From assembly GCA_035578155.1 (NCBI GenBank), contig JAPWDM010000003.1, positions 64,162,142 to 64,226,141 on the forward strand: 64,000 nucleotides of DNA, read 5' to 3'. The notes beneath the pieces are model-generated. The model did not search any database and was not told the origin of the DNA. It was given only the letters and a program-made list of their open reading frames with translations. The translations under genes were made by a program, and so were the position numbers. The DNA comes from Brachynemurus nebulosus. Lineage: Eukaryota; Arthropoda; Insecta; Neuroptera; Myrmeleontidae. Positions 33,360 to 45,547 of this stretch are shown here, piece after piece (positions within the stretch are counted from its first letter, which is position 1; every line of letters begins with the position of its first letter).

Positions 33360-34250
33360 GACGGTATTGACAATTTTTAGAGGCCTACTTAGTTATTCCT
33401 TTCGAACTGTATTATACATACCTTTTGCAATTAGTAAACTTCTAGCGTATCAAAATGTCACGTTTTCTATTTATTAATATTAGATACATGTTCGATCAAT
33501 ACTGATCAATTAAATGTCGGTATTTTTGCATTAAAAAAAAATAAATAAATAAATATATTTATTTATTCATAATTGCACACTTAAATGTATATTAATTTAC
33601 TTGTTAGTCACTTTAATAAAGATATTTTAGTAATTACTTATTTTCTGTTATTACAGAATTTTTTTTTTAATTGCTGCTCATTTATTGTGGAGATAAATGC
33701 CAGAGTTCTTTTCAAATAATACGGAGAAATAAAAGATTAATTTATGGTGTAACAAATGAAAATATTCGATTAACATCTTCACATGCCCATCTCTATATTA
33801 TATGTTAATTGAATTAAACATGAGAATCAACAACCATTCTTATAAAATTCAAATAAGGAATTTATTTAATAAAATACACAAAACATAATAGAATTAATGA
33901 TCTAATTATTTAAAATTCCGTCGAAACACACTAACTCGACTAATATATGTAATTGTTAATTAAATTAATTATATGGTGGAACTTATCTACTATACAATAA
34001 TTAATTAACAATGAAATTTCATAAATATACACGTAATAATAATCCGGGCGCACATGTTGTGTAAACAAATTCAAGGTTACCGCAAACTTTTACCAAGGTC
34101 ATTACTACTCATTACCCAATTGATATACACACGTATGGGTATTATGTGTACAGGGCCGTGGAAAAATGGAGGCGACGAATCGATTATTTTGTTTGTTAGT
34201 TTGTAATTGCTTCGGGCGCAGTGTACTGTAAAATTAACAAAATAAATATA
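33360..34250. other. No gene seen
   Basis: AT-rich, with a (ATAA)n patch at 33530-33565. No feature is supported. Confidence 0.4.
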
Positions 34251-34255
34251 ATATA

Positions 34256-34432
34256 TGAAGAGGTGGATTCCAAAACGCGCTAAGTCACTTTTTGCAATTT
34301 TTCAGGAAATGTAAAAAACTATCTAGGTAGGCAAATGTAGTAATCTGTTTAAATTATTTTCAAGTTCTTAGATAATAATTATTATTGATGTTATTTATTT
34401 GTTCTTATTTATACATATAATTTTCAATAGAT

Positions 34433-34486
<54 letters not shown>

Positions 34487-34896
34487 AAAAGTTGGGTTGA
34501 GTTGGTTAAAATAAACCTAGTTTGTTTAAATACAGATATCTATATTTTATTCAAGAAACATTTTAAACAGTGCATTATTAGCTATTTCATGTGTTTGACA
34601 TAACAGAAAATCTGTCTACAAGCAAATTTGGAAAAAAATACCAGCTATTATTGGAAAAAAAATGCAATGGTTTACGAGTAAATTTGACTTAGAGCGTTTT
34701 GAAATAAAACTGTCACTGACTTAGCGCTTTTTTGGAAAACATTTCATTTTTCATCATTCATTTTACAGTAGACTAAGCTCATTTTGAAGGGTGGCACTAC
34801 GAAAATCGTGTAGAGCCGGGCTTGAACATTCTGCATCAACTAAAATCTCACATTAGACAAAAAATGACTTAGCGCCTTTTGGAATCCACCTCTTCA
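34256..34896. mobile_element. TA-flanked MITE family M3 with internal poly(A)
   Basis: The TIRs start TGAAGAGGTGGATTCCAAAA and continue with GCGCTAAGTCA; left and right match over about 36 bp with two or three differences. TA lies at 34254-34255 and 34897-34898. GACTTAGCGC-like motifs recur internally near 34686 and 34718. A 42-base A-run (34439-34480) sits in the element. Tc1/mariner-like by target; no coding capacity. Confidence 0.9.
34439..34480. repeat. 42-base poly(A) tract
   Basis: Uninterrupted A-run inside the M3 element. It has no polyadenylation signal immediately upstream, so it is more likely a slippage expansion than a retrocopy tail. Confidence 0.95.
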
Positions 34897-34898
34897 TA

Positions 34899-35255
34899 TG
34901 GCAATCTATTCCTCCGCAGTACGGTGAACGTATAAATAACGGGAATTGTTCGAACGAGATTCCACCTCAATGGATTGCAAATAGATTCGTCAACATGTTT
35001 ACTGTATGGATCCGTGTATATTACCGTACTAATTGCAAAAACAGCGTCGTGTATATTGCAGCATTAGTTGTACGAGAGGTACGCATATTGGTGTAGCAAC
35101 ATGGATACACAATTTAAAACTCTATATTTTACAAAAACCTGAAATTCCAACTTTAAGAACCCATTTTAACAATTGGTTTTAAAAAATTCTTTCACCGTTA
35201 TTTTGTACATAAAATGGCAAGTTCTAATGCATGATCCACACCATCAAACTTTACG
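34899..35255. other. No gene recognised
   Basis: A pyrimidine-AG (TATTCCTCCGCAG, about 34918) is followed by an open plus-strand frame of about 60 codons (34921-35094) without a start codon. No domain was recognised. It is noted only as a weak exon candidate. Confidence 0.2.
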
Positions 35256-35259
35256 TTAA

Positions 35260-35954
35260 GGCGAGATTCCCCAAAAAACATCAAAAATCGACCATTTTAA
35301 ATACTTATTTTATTAAAAAACTAAATATACCTACAGCATTGTTTCTACATGTCTTGAGACTACAAAAATTTTTTTTTTAAAAAAATTCAAAAATTGGTTG
35401 AGTATAAATGGCTTTGAAGTCGACAGCACTGTGAGATTTTTCCACCTTGATGGTTCCTCGCGTTCTGAAATCCCCGCAGCGAACCAAAATCAAAAAATCA
35501 AGAGTTTTCTGAAAATATACATATATAGTTATGGCACTAAATATGATCTAAGAAAAAAAATAAAAAACCAGCGAAAAGTCGCATTTTGAACATAAATTTT
35601 CACAAATCACCGCCTATTTTCGACTATAAACAGCCGCCATTTTGAAAATATATTACGGAACCAAAGTATCCTTTTTCCTGCCAAAATAACGGTATCGAGG
35701 AATAATATGCACTTTGGCTTATGTCGATATCTCAAATACTTTTTGAAATACACGAGGAACCATATCGAAAAACGTACTTTTGAGAAAATATAGCATTTAA
35801 AATTGTTTTGTTCTTAAGTCCGTGCACTAAAATGCGCCCATAACTTTTTGATTTTTCATTTTTTTAAATAAAATTTTAGGAGAATATTTCTAACACTTTA
35901 AGTAACATAATTGTGAAGAAAAAAATCGATTTCCTTTTTTAAGCGAATCTTCCC
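35260..35954. mobile_element. TTAA-flanked MITE family T3
   Basis: TTAA lies at 35256-35259 and 35955-35958. The left end GGCGAGATTC and inverted right end GGGAAGATTC agree at 8 of 10 positions. 695 bp, no coding frame of note. Confidence 0.65.
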
Positions 35955-35959
35955 TTAAA

Positions 35960-36985
35960 ATAACATTTCCTTAACTTTTAAATTTCTTTTGACAACACAT
36001 TAAATTACGCAATAACTTGCGAAACACAGAGTGCCTCGTTTGTATACAAATTCTACACAGGAATTATGTAGAATATCTATTTTAATTCAAAAATTTACAA
36101 CTCTTACTTACTTATGTCTTTATTTTTTCTGACTATTATAAAATTTATTATTTTAAAACTTTACTGTGCACATGTTAGCATACGTTCGTGTTTTTCTTCA
36201 CTTCCTGATTCAAATTGTGTTATTTTGTTGCCAATTTTTATGTATTTTAATGTCCAAAATATAATAAACAAATTTTATTGCTTATTTATTAGATAATAAT
36301 TTTTTGAAAAATGTTCTACAAATGAATTTTCAGCAAAAAATAATCGTAATTATTGATTAATTGGGTGATTAATTTTGAGGAAAACATTTTTCAAAACATA
36401 AAAACTGCCGTCGACACTCATTTGTTTTGTTTATTATATTTTTTGGTCCTTCGTGCCGGATTGATATGTATGAAGAACAAAGAAAAACGAATTAACACTA
36501 AAATTGAATTAAACAATTAGAAAATTGAATTAAAAACAAAAATAAGAAATTTAACTAACAACTGTTAGTTTCATCCACTTCATACAGATGGCAGTGACGT
36601 TTTGATCATTAAGCGTAATTACTTGACAAGTTAAATCTCTCCTATTCAATTCTTGTTAATAAATTGATTTAAACAAGGTTTTTTTTAAACGTTTTTTTTA
36701 AGTGGTTGCTAGTAGTCATTGTGGAGTAGTCAGTTAGTGGAATTACTTCTTATTTCTGTTTTTATTTAATTATTTGAATGACAAGACATTCTGAACAGCG
36801 TCGACTTTCGTATGTATATATGTATGAGACTTATTTTGTTTCTCCTTGGGGATTCAATTTTGAAAATAAATATAGACATTGAGGGTTTAAAATTACCAAG
36901 TTGTCTATTTATGTCTTTTTTAACACGTCCCAAAGAATATTGTCGTAAGAGTTTGGTGTATTTAATTATGTTGGATTCGGTAGCT
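35960..36985. other. No gene seen
   Basis: AT-rich, with frames on both strands at 36766-37012 that lack domains. AACTAACAACTGTTAGTT near 36555 is a short perfect palindrome. No other feature is supported. Confidence 0.4.
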
Positions 36986-36991
36986 AATAGA

Positions 36992-37450
36992 ACAGGGGTT
37001 TCCAAAGTGTAACTTGTGGGTCAAATACAAACCGCAGTACTAGTCCGCAATTTCTCGAATTCCGCATGTAATTTTTCGATTTTGTAAAAAGATGAAAGAA
37101 GTATTGTATCGAAAATCTGTCAGCAACTTCAAATTTTAGGTTTCTAACATTAAAATTGTGGGGGAAAGGGGCGTTCAAGTTCAATTAATAGTTACAAAAG
37201 TGAAATAGAATTTGATCCGTTGGTGAACTTTGAGTAATTTATGTGCGAAATTTTCACTTTGCCAGGAAAAAAGCCATGCTTGTTCAGAAAATGAGGCTTA
37301 TTTTCTAGATGTGATTTTTCTATTTTGTAGCGATATCCCTATTTTTATCGACCAAAATTTGGTCTGCGATTGACCGGTCCATCGGTGTCCACTTTCTTAT
37401 TTAAAATATTTTTTTGACCCGTTGATGCAAAATTTTGGAACCCCCCCGGG
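36992..37450. mobile_element. Possible degraded hAT-like element
   Basis: CAGGGGTTTCCAAAGTG at 36992 is a hAT-type terminus, and TTTTGGAACCCCC at about 37430-37443 looks like its decayed inverse. A TTTGGTCTGCGATTGACCGG block typical of old hAT MITEs lies near the right end. No 8-bp duplication is clear. Confidence 0.4.
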
Positions 37451-37451
37451 C

Positions 37452-38355
37452 TAAGTTGGTATTTTAGTCCCGGAATCGCAAAAAATCATTTTCGACTGGG
37501 AGTCGAGTCTTTTGGAGATAGACAACATTTTTCAAAATTTTTGATTTTTGATCGTTCTTAATCACTTTCTAGATCCTCCAATAAAAATCTATTTGTTCTT
37601 CCGCAGACAAGTAAACTCTAATGAATTCAAATCAACGTTTTTTTTTTTTTTTTTAATGTATATTTAAAATATTTTTCTAATTGTTCAGACAACTTAAAAC
37701 GAGAAACCAGATACATTATATTAACGATCATATCATCGTTAGTCTTATTACTAACCACCGACCATTCTGATTTCTAGCTTCATAATTTTTATTAAAATCG
37801 TCTGAGAACACCACGTCCACCACTCACTCCACCATGCTGCTTGACTGGAGACACCACGACCAACATTTAAATCACTTATTAATAAAAAGAATGTGCATCA
37901 TTCTGATACATAATCGTTGAATATGCATTACGACGAATATTGAGAATGGTTAGTAACGTTGTCTATTATATTGTCATCTCTGTTTGTACAGTATCGATTT
38001 TCTATACGTTTGTCTCTAGTTTGAATGAGACTAGATAAAAAAGCATGATTGTACCGAATGCATCGAAGAATGTTTCTATCTGTTTCTAAATCGTTTATTT
38101 ACCGTATAGTTGTGTCTCACTTTTAATGAGATGCATATGTGTACGCATGTACCAGGGTACATATGTTAAATTAATAGAGTTAAACATATTCAAGGCCATT
38201 AACGTACTTAAACTAACGGGGGGAACAAAACATGCGTTGTCTTCCAAAAGGAACATGATTAAGTACACTTTTTTTACTGTCTTCTACAATAAATCCATGA
38301 AATTATTCTTTTATAGTTTAGTGTAGTTGGCTTTAATAATTTTTGGTATTCAGTA
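37452..38355. other. No gene seen
   Basis: AT-rich. Two similar segments (GTTTGTCTCTAGTTTGAATGAGAC at about 38010 and TTGTGTCTCACTTTTAATGAGAT at about 38110) hint at a small old duplication. Nothing else is supported. Confidence 0.35.
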
Positions 38356-38359
38356 TAAA

Positions 38360-38660
38360 CAACGAGTTATTTTGCTTCCACAACTACAAAAGTAGCGGAA
38401 ACATTGTGATCACTTTTGAAAATTAGAAATTTTTCACGCGAATTTTACATTTTAGCGCTTACTGAACAAGTTTAGGTTTATGTCTGTCTCTTGGTACGTC
38501 TGTGTGTCCACCAAGTGGCGTAACTTAGGAACTATTCGATCATTCTTCCTTCGTAGATTGTTTTCGACGAATTTCATCGCAATCGGAGTACTGATAGCAA
38601 CGATGCTAGCGTAGAATCCTATTAAATGTTAATATCTTACTGAGTGGCTAACACTGGTCC
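38360..38660 (-). repeat. Dispersed repeat family R8, copy 2 (inverted)
   Basis: Reverse complement of 8803-9260: TTTCATCGCAATCGGAGTA, GATGCTAGCG and GAATCCTATT all match. It lacks the ~120-bp internal duplication of copy 1. Confidence 0.65.
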
Positions 38661-38661
38661 T

Positions 38662-39300
38662 CATTTTGTTCAAATTTGGAAAATATTGGTGGAGGGGTTA
38701 GGTCATATATGCATGTTTCATTGGCAGTACATTTTTAAAAAAAATATCAAAATTGTTCTATATTCACTGAATAGAAAGTTCTTTTTGTAAGAATTATAAT
38801 AAAATTTTGACAGCCAACGGTTGTAATTAACATATCAAAATACTATTGATTAAATCTTGTTAATAATTACCTACAAAAATTTGATATTTTCAAAAAAATA
38901 AATCTTAATAATTCTAAACTGGTATGATAAATGATTATAAAAAATCCGGCTCGAAGGACTAAGAATTTAAAAACGTATAGTACTCAATTGTGTGGCGATT
39001 TTTCTATGATTTAACATTATAATTAAAATAGATACAATGTATATTTTAGTCACGTATGGTATTATTAAAATTTATAAAATTTCAATGAAATATTGTCACA
39101 TAAATTTTAATATATACACTAATAGATCAATACCTACCGTTGTTACTAATTGTTATGTGTACCAATAATGGAATGAAAATGAATTATACCCAGACCACGG
39201 GTTCAGTACGGTACAAACAGAGGTCGCTTATTTGTACAGGTGTATCCTAATATTATTGTACTGAAGGTATAAATAAATTGATAGAGTTTTTTTCATTCAT
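38662..39300. other. No gene seen
   Basis: AT-rich, without a supported feature. Confidence 0.4.
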
Positions 39301-39307
39301 TCATTAA

Positions 39308-40191
39308 GGGGGACCACTAGTATGACATTTTTAAAAAATTCGAAAATTTTTTTTTGAATGTTTCGATAATACTTGCAAAAATAACATACTAAAATTTCAA
39401 GTGCATATCTCAAATAATTTTTGAGTTACAGTCATCTGAAGAGCGGATTTTGATTTTCATTGTTAACTTTGAGGTATTGAGAAATGTATGAAGGTTGATA
39501 GTTCGGGAGTTTTTGGACGTGGCTGCCAGTCACATGTTGTGGAGCAGCTAGACTCTGACACATTTAAACGACTCATCTAGTTTTACTATGACCGTTATAG
39601 TGAGTATATCGCAAATAATTTTAATAAAAATTCTCAGTGATTAAAACTAAAAGCTAAAGTAAAGAAAAACTACACTTTTCAAATTTGCTGCAGTTATAAC
39701 TCGAAAACAAATCATCCGATCGAGTTGATTCTTATTACAGCTTCTTTTATATATGTTTCTTTGTGCCACGGACCTCCAGTTTTCCGGTCGAATAAAAAAT
39801 GTAATTTTTGCAGGCCAGAAATCATCAAATTTTCGCGCAAAATTTGAAACGTTTTTTTTAAAAACTCCGCCATTTTGTTAAATCTCAACTTTTTTTCTTC
39901 GATTGAGGTTCATGGCACGGGCAATACATTCTAGTTTAATAGACTTTTTGGTTTTTTTGATTTGAGGTACTGTGAAGGTCACTATCACTGCAGCAGTGAG
40001 GGAACTTTTCTTTTGAAGCCTTGGGAAATCGCGAATAACTCACTGAATTTTCAATTTTTTGGTCCAAAAATTTTATCATGAATTTATTATACATCAACAA
40101 ATATATCCTAAAACATTCTATACAGAAGTTTTCTTTAAAAAAATTCCCAAAAAATCACCTTTTCTTCAGGCGGTCACACTAGTGGTCCCCC
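39308..40191. mobile_element. TTAA-flanked MITE family T4
   Basis: TTAA lies at 39304-39307 and 40192-40195. The TIR GGGGGACCACTAGTATGAC matches the inverted right end with a single difference over 19 bp. 884 bp, no transposase. TTAA target with a G5 terminus, as at the right end of T1. Confidence 0.9.
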
Positions 40192-40195
40192 TTAA

Positions 40196-41305
40196 ACAGA
40201 ATCATCAATCTCAAGGTCACTTAAAATCACTTTCGCCGATTTTTATAAAATTTTGTTGGAGTATTCTTAATACGGTGTACCTAAAGAAAATGCAGTAAAA
40301 AAACGGTGGTCACTACACATTCAATTTTTCAAGGCACAGTTATTGGTAGTTCAAAGTGTATTTGTATTACCATTACCGTCAATAAATCATTATAAATTAA
40401 ATTTACATTTAATAAAATGTCTGTAACAATAATACAGTTTGTCTGGGTCTGGGCAATATTTCGATATTTATTTACCACCGAGGCAAGTCTATTGCCTCTA
40501 GAACGGGTCTTGCTATTTAAAATATATTTTAATATCCCTTTGATATTTTGTTGTGTATGGCCTCAAGTAATATTTTATAATTTTAATTTGATATCAATAA
40601 CAACAAATATTTTTAATATTTTTAATAATAATTTTCTTCTTTTTTGTTTACAGGTACGTTGTTTACTACTATATCAATTATGTTATACTGTCTGTGGTAA
40701 GATTAAAACTTGTTTTTATAAAAATTTTAATTTTTATCTTTATTTGTATAAATAAAATATTCATTAAAAATTGTGGTCAAAACCTCAGACTAGATCACCA
40801 CATTCAAATACATATTTTATATATTATTGTGTTAAGGGGTTACGCTACTGTAATAGATCCAAAACTTTTATTGGTTTCCGAATTAATTTCACCAGAAAAT
40901 GATCGACCATTTTCTTTTCTTTCATAAATACAAAAAAAAATTAAGGTACATTTAGAGATATCGTATGTCCTGTTTCGAAAAATATAATTTCCAAAAAGTC
41001 CCGAAAGTTTACGTTTGGTTAACAGACCGTCGAAAAGTTACTTCTATGGGCTGTAGATAATTATTTTAATATAGTTTGGAATAGCATATAGTGTTCGATT
41101 AACCGCACCTTCAGTTGTAATCGTCACCGGTTTTCGTGCTCTTACTGTTAACATATTCTTGTTGGATGTGAATACGGTGAGTTAGATGTCCAGGTTTGGC
41201 ATAGCCAATGAACTGCTGCACACATTCATTTAAATATAAAACAGATAAAAAATTTTAAAAGGTGGTTTTTTAGCGCTTTATCGAGGTTAAAAGGTTTATT
41301 TTCAA
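40196..41305. other. No gene seen
   Basis: The 112-codon frame at 40417-40755 is Phe/Ile/Leu/Asn-rich without a domain and reads like random AT-rich DNA. TTAAGGGGTTACGCTACTG at about 40833 resembles a lone TTAA-type transposon end, but no inverse partner was found. Confidence 0.35.
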
Positions 41306-41312
41306 AAAAGAA

Positions 41313-41564
41313 TATGAAGACATGAGTGGATGAAGGTGTTATGTAACATTTGTTTATAATTTTACAGTAGAAGCGTTTGAAAGTTTTTATTTACATATAC
41401 TTCCCATGCAATAGCACATGTTTATTATTGAATTTCTACAAAACTATTTGACGTAATGAAACCAAATTTGAATAGATGATACTTCAGCATAGAATATTTC
41501 AAAATTTGGCAAAAAATGAATTTTTGAAAAAATGTTATATAACACTTTCATTCACTCATGTCTA
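41313..41564. mobile_element. MITE with AGACATGAGTG ends
   Basis: About 40 bp of inverted repeat: AGACATGAGTGGATGAAGGT with TGTTATGTAACATTTG on the left, and its inverse at 41527-41564. The interior is about 160 bp. The target duplication is ambiguous, and no coding frame is present. Confidence 0.78.
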
Positions 41565-41565
41565 T

Positions 41566-41978
41566 ATTTTTCGAAGATGTCACAATCGTGTATTTTCGTA
41601 ACTTTAAGTTAGTTATTCCACAGTCCACACTCAATGATTAATCTCTTTCTTCGAATATTTGCGAATGAGTCAGAAAGACTTTGATTTACGTAACTACGTA
41701 ATCTTTTCGACTTCGAAAAAACTTTTACCATTCCATTTAACAAAACTGAAAACGAAATTATTTAATTAAAACTTTTACAAAAAAATAAAAAATAAAAAAA
41801 AAAACTTCAAATTACATTATTACAACAAAATTTACAGTTCTACTCCTTACTTCTTACTCAAGTCAAATGCTTATTTATACATAGTCATCATTTACAATAA
41901 CAGAGCTCTATCTAGGTATACAAAAGTGTTTTTGACGGTAACTTGATGTAAGAAAAGGAATAGGAAGATGAGAAGAGC
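41566..41978. other. No gene seen
   Basis: AT-rich, without a supported feature. Confidence 0.4.
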
Positions 41979-41981
41979 GAC

Positions 41982-42006
41982 GGGGGTGGGAGGGGGGGGA
42001 GGGGGG
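41982..42006 (+). other. Strong G-quadruplex-forming motif
   Basis: G-runs of 5, 3, 8 and 6 bases are separated by single bases (T, A, A). Single-base loops give very stable quadruplexes in vitro. It is an extreme outlier in this AT-rich sequence. Confidence 0.85.
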
Positions 42007-42009
42007 TAT

Positions 42010-42565
42010 GGTCGTAAACGGAGATGAGGATTGATGTAAATTTGCTTTCTTGACTGTCTGACGATGACGATGGTGTTCCAGTTAAACAAACACCGCACTA
42101 GTGGAAGATGAAAGATTTTCCATAACTATTGTATTATTATTATAACTAGTGTTGTTTTTCCTCCTGGCCTCCTGGTACCTACCACCTCCTTCTGCCCGCC
42201 TGTTCCGGCTGTACTTTTTCTACGTACCTCTCTGTCTATCTACCTTTTGTGTCTGGTCTCGGGTGTTTGTTTTGTTTGCGCGAGACAAAACAAAATTTTC
42301 GCTAATTAAAACAAATATTTAGGTGTAAAGTTTCATATCATAATTTTATATTATCCTGTAAAAACATTTGTCTAGGTGTAAAAATTAAAAGTTTTTCGCT
42401 ACACTGGTGGCAATAGAAAGGGTGTTTGTTAACTACACTTTTATACACGAGATAAAAAAATAATATACCTATGTTTTAAAGTGGTTTAAAGTGGAGAGTC
42501 AGTGTAAAAAAACGGCTTAGGATTTCGTTGGGAATTGCTAGGGTCGGAAAAATCGATTGTTTAGA
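42010..42565. other. No gene seen
   Basis: A pyrimidine-rich patch (about 42145-42260, cctcctggcctcctggtacc and following) precedes AT-rich DNA. No coding frame is supported. Confidence 0.35.
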
Positions 42566-42569
42566 ACTG

Positions 42570-43178
42570 AAAAATATTACGTTTCAATAATATTCTCTGA
42601 AAATTTCAGAGAAAAATTCCAAATACTTTTGAAGTTATAGAGGCTTATAGCGCCAAGTACTATAATGATGAAAACATTAAATATGAATTTTCTCAAAATA
42701 ATATTTCTGTAATCGGCATACATGGTAACATAAAAATCACTTAACCCAGTGGTTTTCAAACTTTGTCGTCCGCGACTTCCCTTTGCACTTAAAAATTTCA
42801 AAAAAACCCTGAAGTATGTAGAAATGGGTAGCCAATGTATATGAACGTCTGGAAAATGGGTCTGCGACGCCTTTGGGGATCACGACCCCCATTTTGAGAA
42901 TCACTGATTTACTCGCTCGGTTTCTTCCATGCAACAATTATACCCACACTCAATTTTGAATGGTTTTTTACGAAAAAACGCTATCTTTGAAACCATTAAC
43001 TTTGGAGGTACCTACACCTTTTTGTGAATTTTTGCTCTAGTTTTTAGAAAATTATTATCTCTAGAATCTTTGATTATAGTACTTGGCAATACAATCGTCT
43101 GTAATAATAATAACGAAAATATTTAGAATTTTTCTCTGAAATTTTCAGGGAATATTATTGAAATATAAGTAATACTTT
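42570..43178. mobile_element. Inverted-repeat element with a nested hAT MITE
   Basis: TIRs of about 50 bp share TTTCAATAATATTC and CTGAAAATTTCAGAGAAAAA with few differences; the right copy lies at about 43118-43178. A 160-bp hAT MITE interrupts the interior. The TIR contains its own small palindrome, TCTGAAAATTTCAGA. No coding capacity; superfamily unknown. Confidence 0.75.
42747..42906. mobile_element. Small hAT MITE nested in 42570-43178
   Basis: The left end CAGTGGTTTTCAAACTTTG and right end CATTTTGAGAATCACTG form the widely distributed hAT terminus CAGTGGTTCTCAAA. The flanking octamers ACTTAACC and ATTTACTC agree at 5 of 8, as an aged duplication would. The short minus-strand frame here is not a gene. 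Confidence 0.82.
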
Positions 43179-43179
43179 C

Positions 43180-43880
43180 TAATAGGATACTTGGCCTTAA
43201 TGTAAATAAAAAAAATTGTGAGCGCGTGTCAAATGAACTCCATTTAGAAAAAAGCGAAAAATATTTTAAATTAAATATTTGTTTATTTGTGCAGTAATCG
43301 CGACATCTTCTATAGAAAATTTAATTAAGAGAAATATTTTTTTTATTTAAATTTTTCTATTCATCGTTTAAAAAATTTTTCAAATACATTTTTTTATTTT
43401 AAGAAAATCCAACCCCTTGTTTGTTTATTTGTATTTATTTATTTACGTATATTAAAAATATTTTTATAAAATTATATATTATATTTTTTTTATTCATCTC
43501 TCATTCATTAAATAAAATTATTCTTAAAAAAAAAAAAAAAAAAAAATTGCACGTACACAAAAAGTACTGTTACGGGAAAAGATATTTGCACACTTTTTGA
43601 CACACATTTAACATCACACAGTGCCTCTGTGATCAAACTTTGTTTCCAACTTTTCAAAACAAGATATATCTGTAATCATAATGAACTTGACTTAAGTAAT
43701 GTATTCACGATGGCAGAGTATGTTGTTTTTATGTGATTAACGTATGCAGATAACAGTGAAGAATTGTGTTTTGAACATTTCATTGCCAAAATCAAAGGTT
43801 AAAAATATAATTTTAGTTGAATTTTTGCTTCTATATTATCGTTCACATTCAAGGTAACCGAAAGTGGTGAGCATTCAAAA
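43180..43880. other. No gene seen
   Basis: AT-rich, with an A-run at about 43528-43547. Nothing could be supported. Confidence 0.4.
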
Positions 43881-43885
43881 TAGTA

Positions 43886-44450
43886 GGGGAAAGGATCCAA
43901 CTCTCGGATAGTGACTGAATTTAGGATAATTATGATAGATGGCGTTGCCAACGCTACTGAGGTGTAGTTGTAGTCGTCATGTGGTTGTTGTGTTGTCCCC
44001 AGCGCCGGAAAGTCTGGTTTATTTAATAAAAATTGTAAATGGATTTTTCTAGAATTTAAATATTTTACAATGTCGACTTAATTTCGAATAGTATTTAGTG
44101 CTTAATTTCAGATATCTAAATTCCGTGCATAGGTTTGATGGCTTTAAATTGTTCTCTGAGGACTGAAAAAGAGTGGTTAAAAAAAAGTTAAGAAAGCTTT
44201 AAATATATAAATTCGAATGCCTAATATTATTTTTTTTTCAACGCAGTTCAGCGAGAAAGTTAAGAGTAGATTACAAAAATCAAGGTTCTTAACACAAAAT
44301 TCATCAGGTTTGATAGAATTTTTGTAACTCAGGGAATTGTTCAATATGAAACGAAGCCACCGAATATGCAAATTTCGCACATTATAGGTCAGTATTAATA
44401 AAAGTACATCCTGTTAAAAAAATGATATCCGAAATTTGGACACTCTCCCC
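43886..44450. mobile_element. TA-flanked MITE related to M2
   Basis: TIRs begin GGGGAAAGGATCCAACTCTC (left) and GGGGAGAGTGTCCAAATTTC (right, inverted), and both continue GGAT. TA lies at 43884-43885 and 44451-44452. Termini and length (565 bp) resemble the 27283-27862 element (580 bp). No coding frame. Confidence 0.8.
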
Positions 44451-44452
44451 TA

Positions 44453-44876
44453 CAACAATCGCTAAAAATACAAGATAACGAACGACCAGTTTTTGTTTTC
44501 GTTTTGTTGAAAATTTAAACAATGCCAATAGTATTTAACATTTATTTAACATTAAAGAATAAACAGTATATTTAAATAATCTGTTTCAAAAACACTCTAA
44601 TTTACATAATATAAACTCTGTGAAGAGCGGCTCTTACACACAAAAAGGCCCTTCTAAGGTACACCTTTTCAAAAAAAACGAAATTACAACGTGAGTAAAA
44701 AACACATAAACCTTTATTTGTGTGTGTTCTGCTGTTTCTTTCTTGCTCACAAAAGAATTTGTATGTATTTTACATTCTGATTCGGCGTCAAAACCACTGC
44801 TGAACACAAATAAACATAGCCTACACACAAAGTATTCTCGATTTGGCTTGAACGGCAACGTCTGGCCCTCCCTTTA
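44453..44876. other. No gene seen; retrotransposon target region
   Basis: AT-rich sequence into which the LTR element inserted after ACAT at 44877-44880. Confidence 0.4.
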
Positions 44877-44880
44877 ACAT
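44877..44880. repeat. Target-site duplication ACAT (left)
   Basis: ACAT directly precedes the 5' LTR and recurs directly after the 3' LTR at 51971-51974. This 4-bp duplication fits a Ty3/Gypsy integrase. Confidence 0.85.
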
Positions 44881-45539
44881 TGCAGCGTTGTCGCAAATTG
44901 CCCTTTATATTATTAGTACGCATCTGTACAAACCTTAAATACGTTAGCAATTTGCCACAATCACTGCTGTTCGATTATTTAAAATTATATAAGTATGTAT
45001 GTACATTCTATTACCTTCTAGAATTCGTAATGCGCCTGCGACATACGTCACACGCCTTAGCTCCGATGTTCAGCTTGATAGACAACTGCTGAGCATAAGT
45101 AGTATGGTGTGATAGCTAGCCGGAAAAACATATCCGATAGCTACCTCGTCTGATCAGCCCTTCAGGCTCTTACAGACGTTTTTTTTATAAATGTACTTAT
45201 AATATACCATTATTGGTGATTTGGTGTGAAGGTGCTTCGATATTACGATGTTGTAACTTATTTTTTTTGATCAATAGTCCAATAATTTAATAACACTTTT
45301 GACACCACACAATTTTGGGTGAGTGTTATTGAATTTATTCAATTGTGAATTTAGATTGACATTTATTTGTTTCCATTATCAATTGTGTGTATTTATAATA
45401 CTTTTTTTCTCATTGATAATTGGTGTACAAATTCTTGTACTTTTCGAATAAGTTGTCAAATTTATTTTTATTTTTTTTTTTTTTTCTCTTACAACATCGT
45501 ATGTCGCACACTTTCACACCCAGTGGCGGAGTCCACCTT

Positions 45540-45547
45540 TATATAAA
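45540..45547 (+). promoter_or_regulatory. LTR TATA box
   Basis: TATATAAA, preceded by the GC-richer CCCAGTGGCGGAGTCCACC. The start of transcription would be expected about 25-30 bp downstream. The same site in the 3' LTR lies at 51316-51323. Confidence 0.6.

Noticed and set aside
40833..40860. Lone TTAAGGGGTTACGCTACTG, like the end of a sixth TTAA family
   Set aside because: No inverse partner or second TTAA junction found within the window.
44880..45092. 70-codon frame in the 5' LTR and its 88-codon equivalent at 50602-50868
   Set aside because: Present in both LTRs only because the LTRs are duplicates. No domain, and it lies upstream of the TATA box in the LTR.
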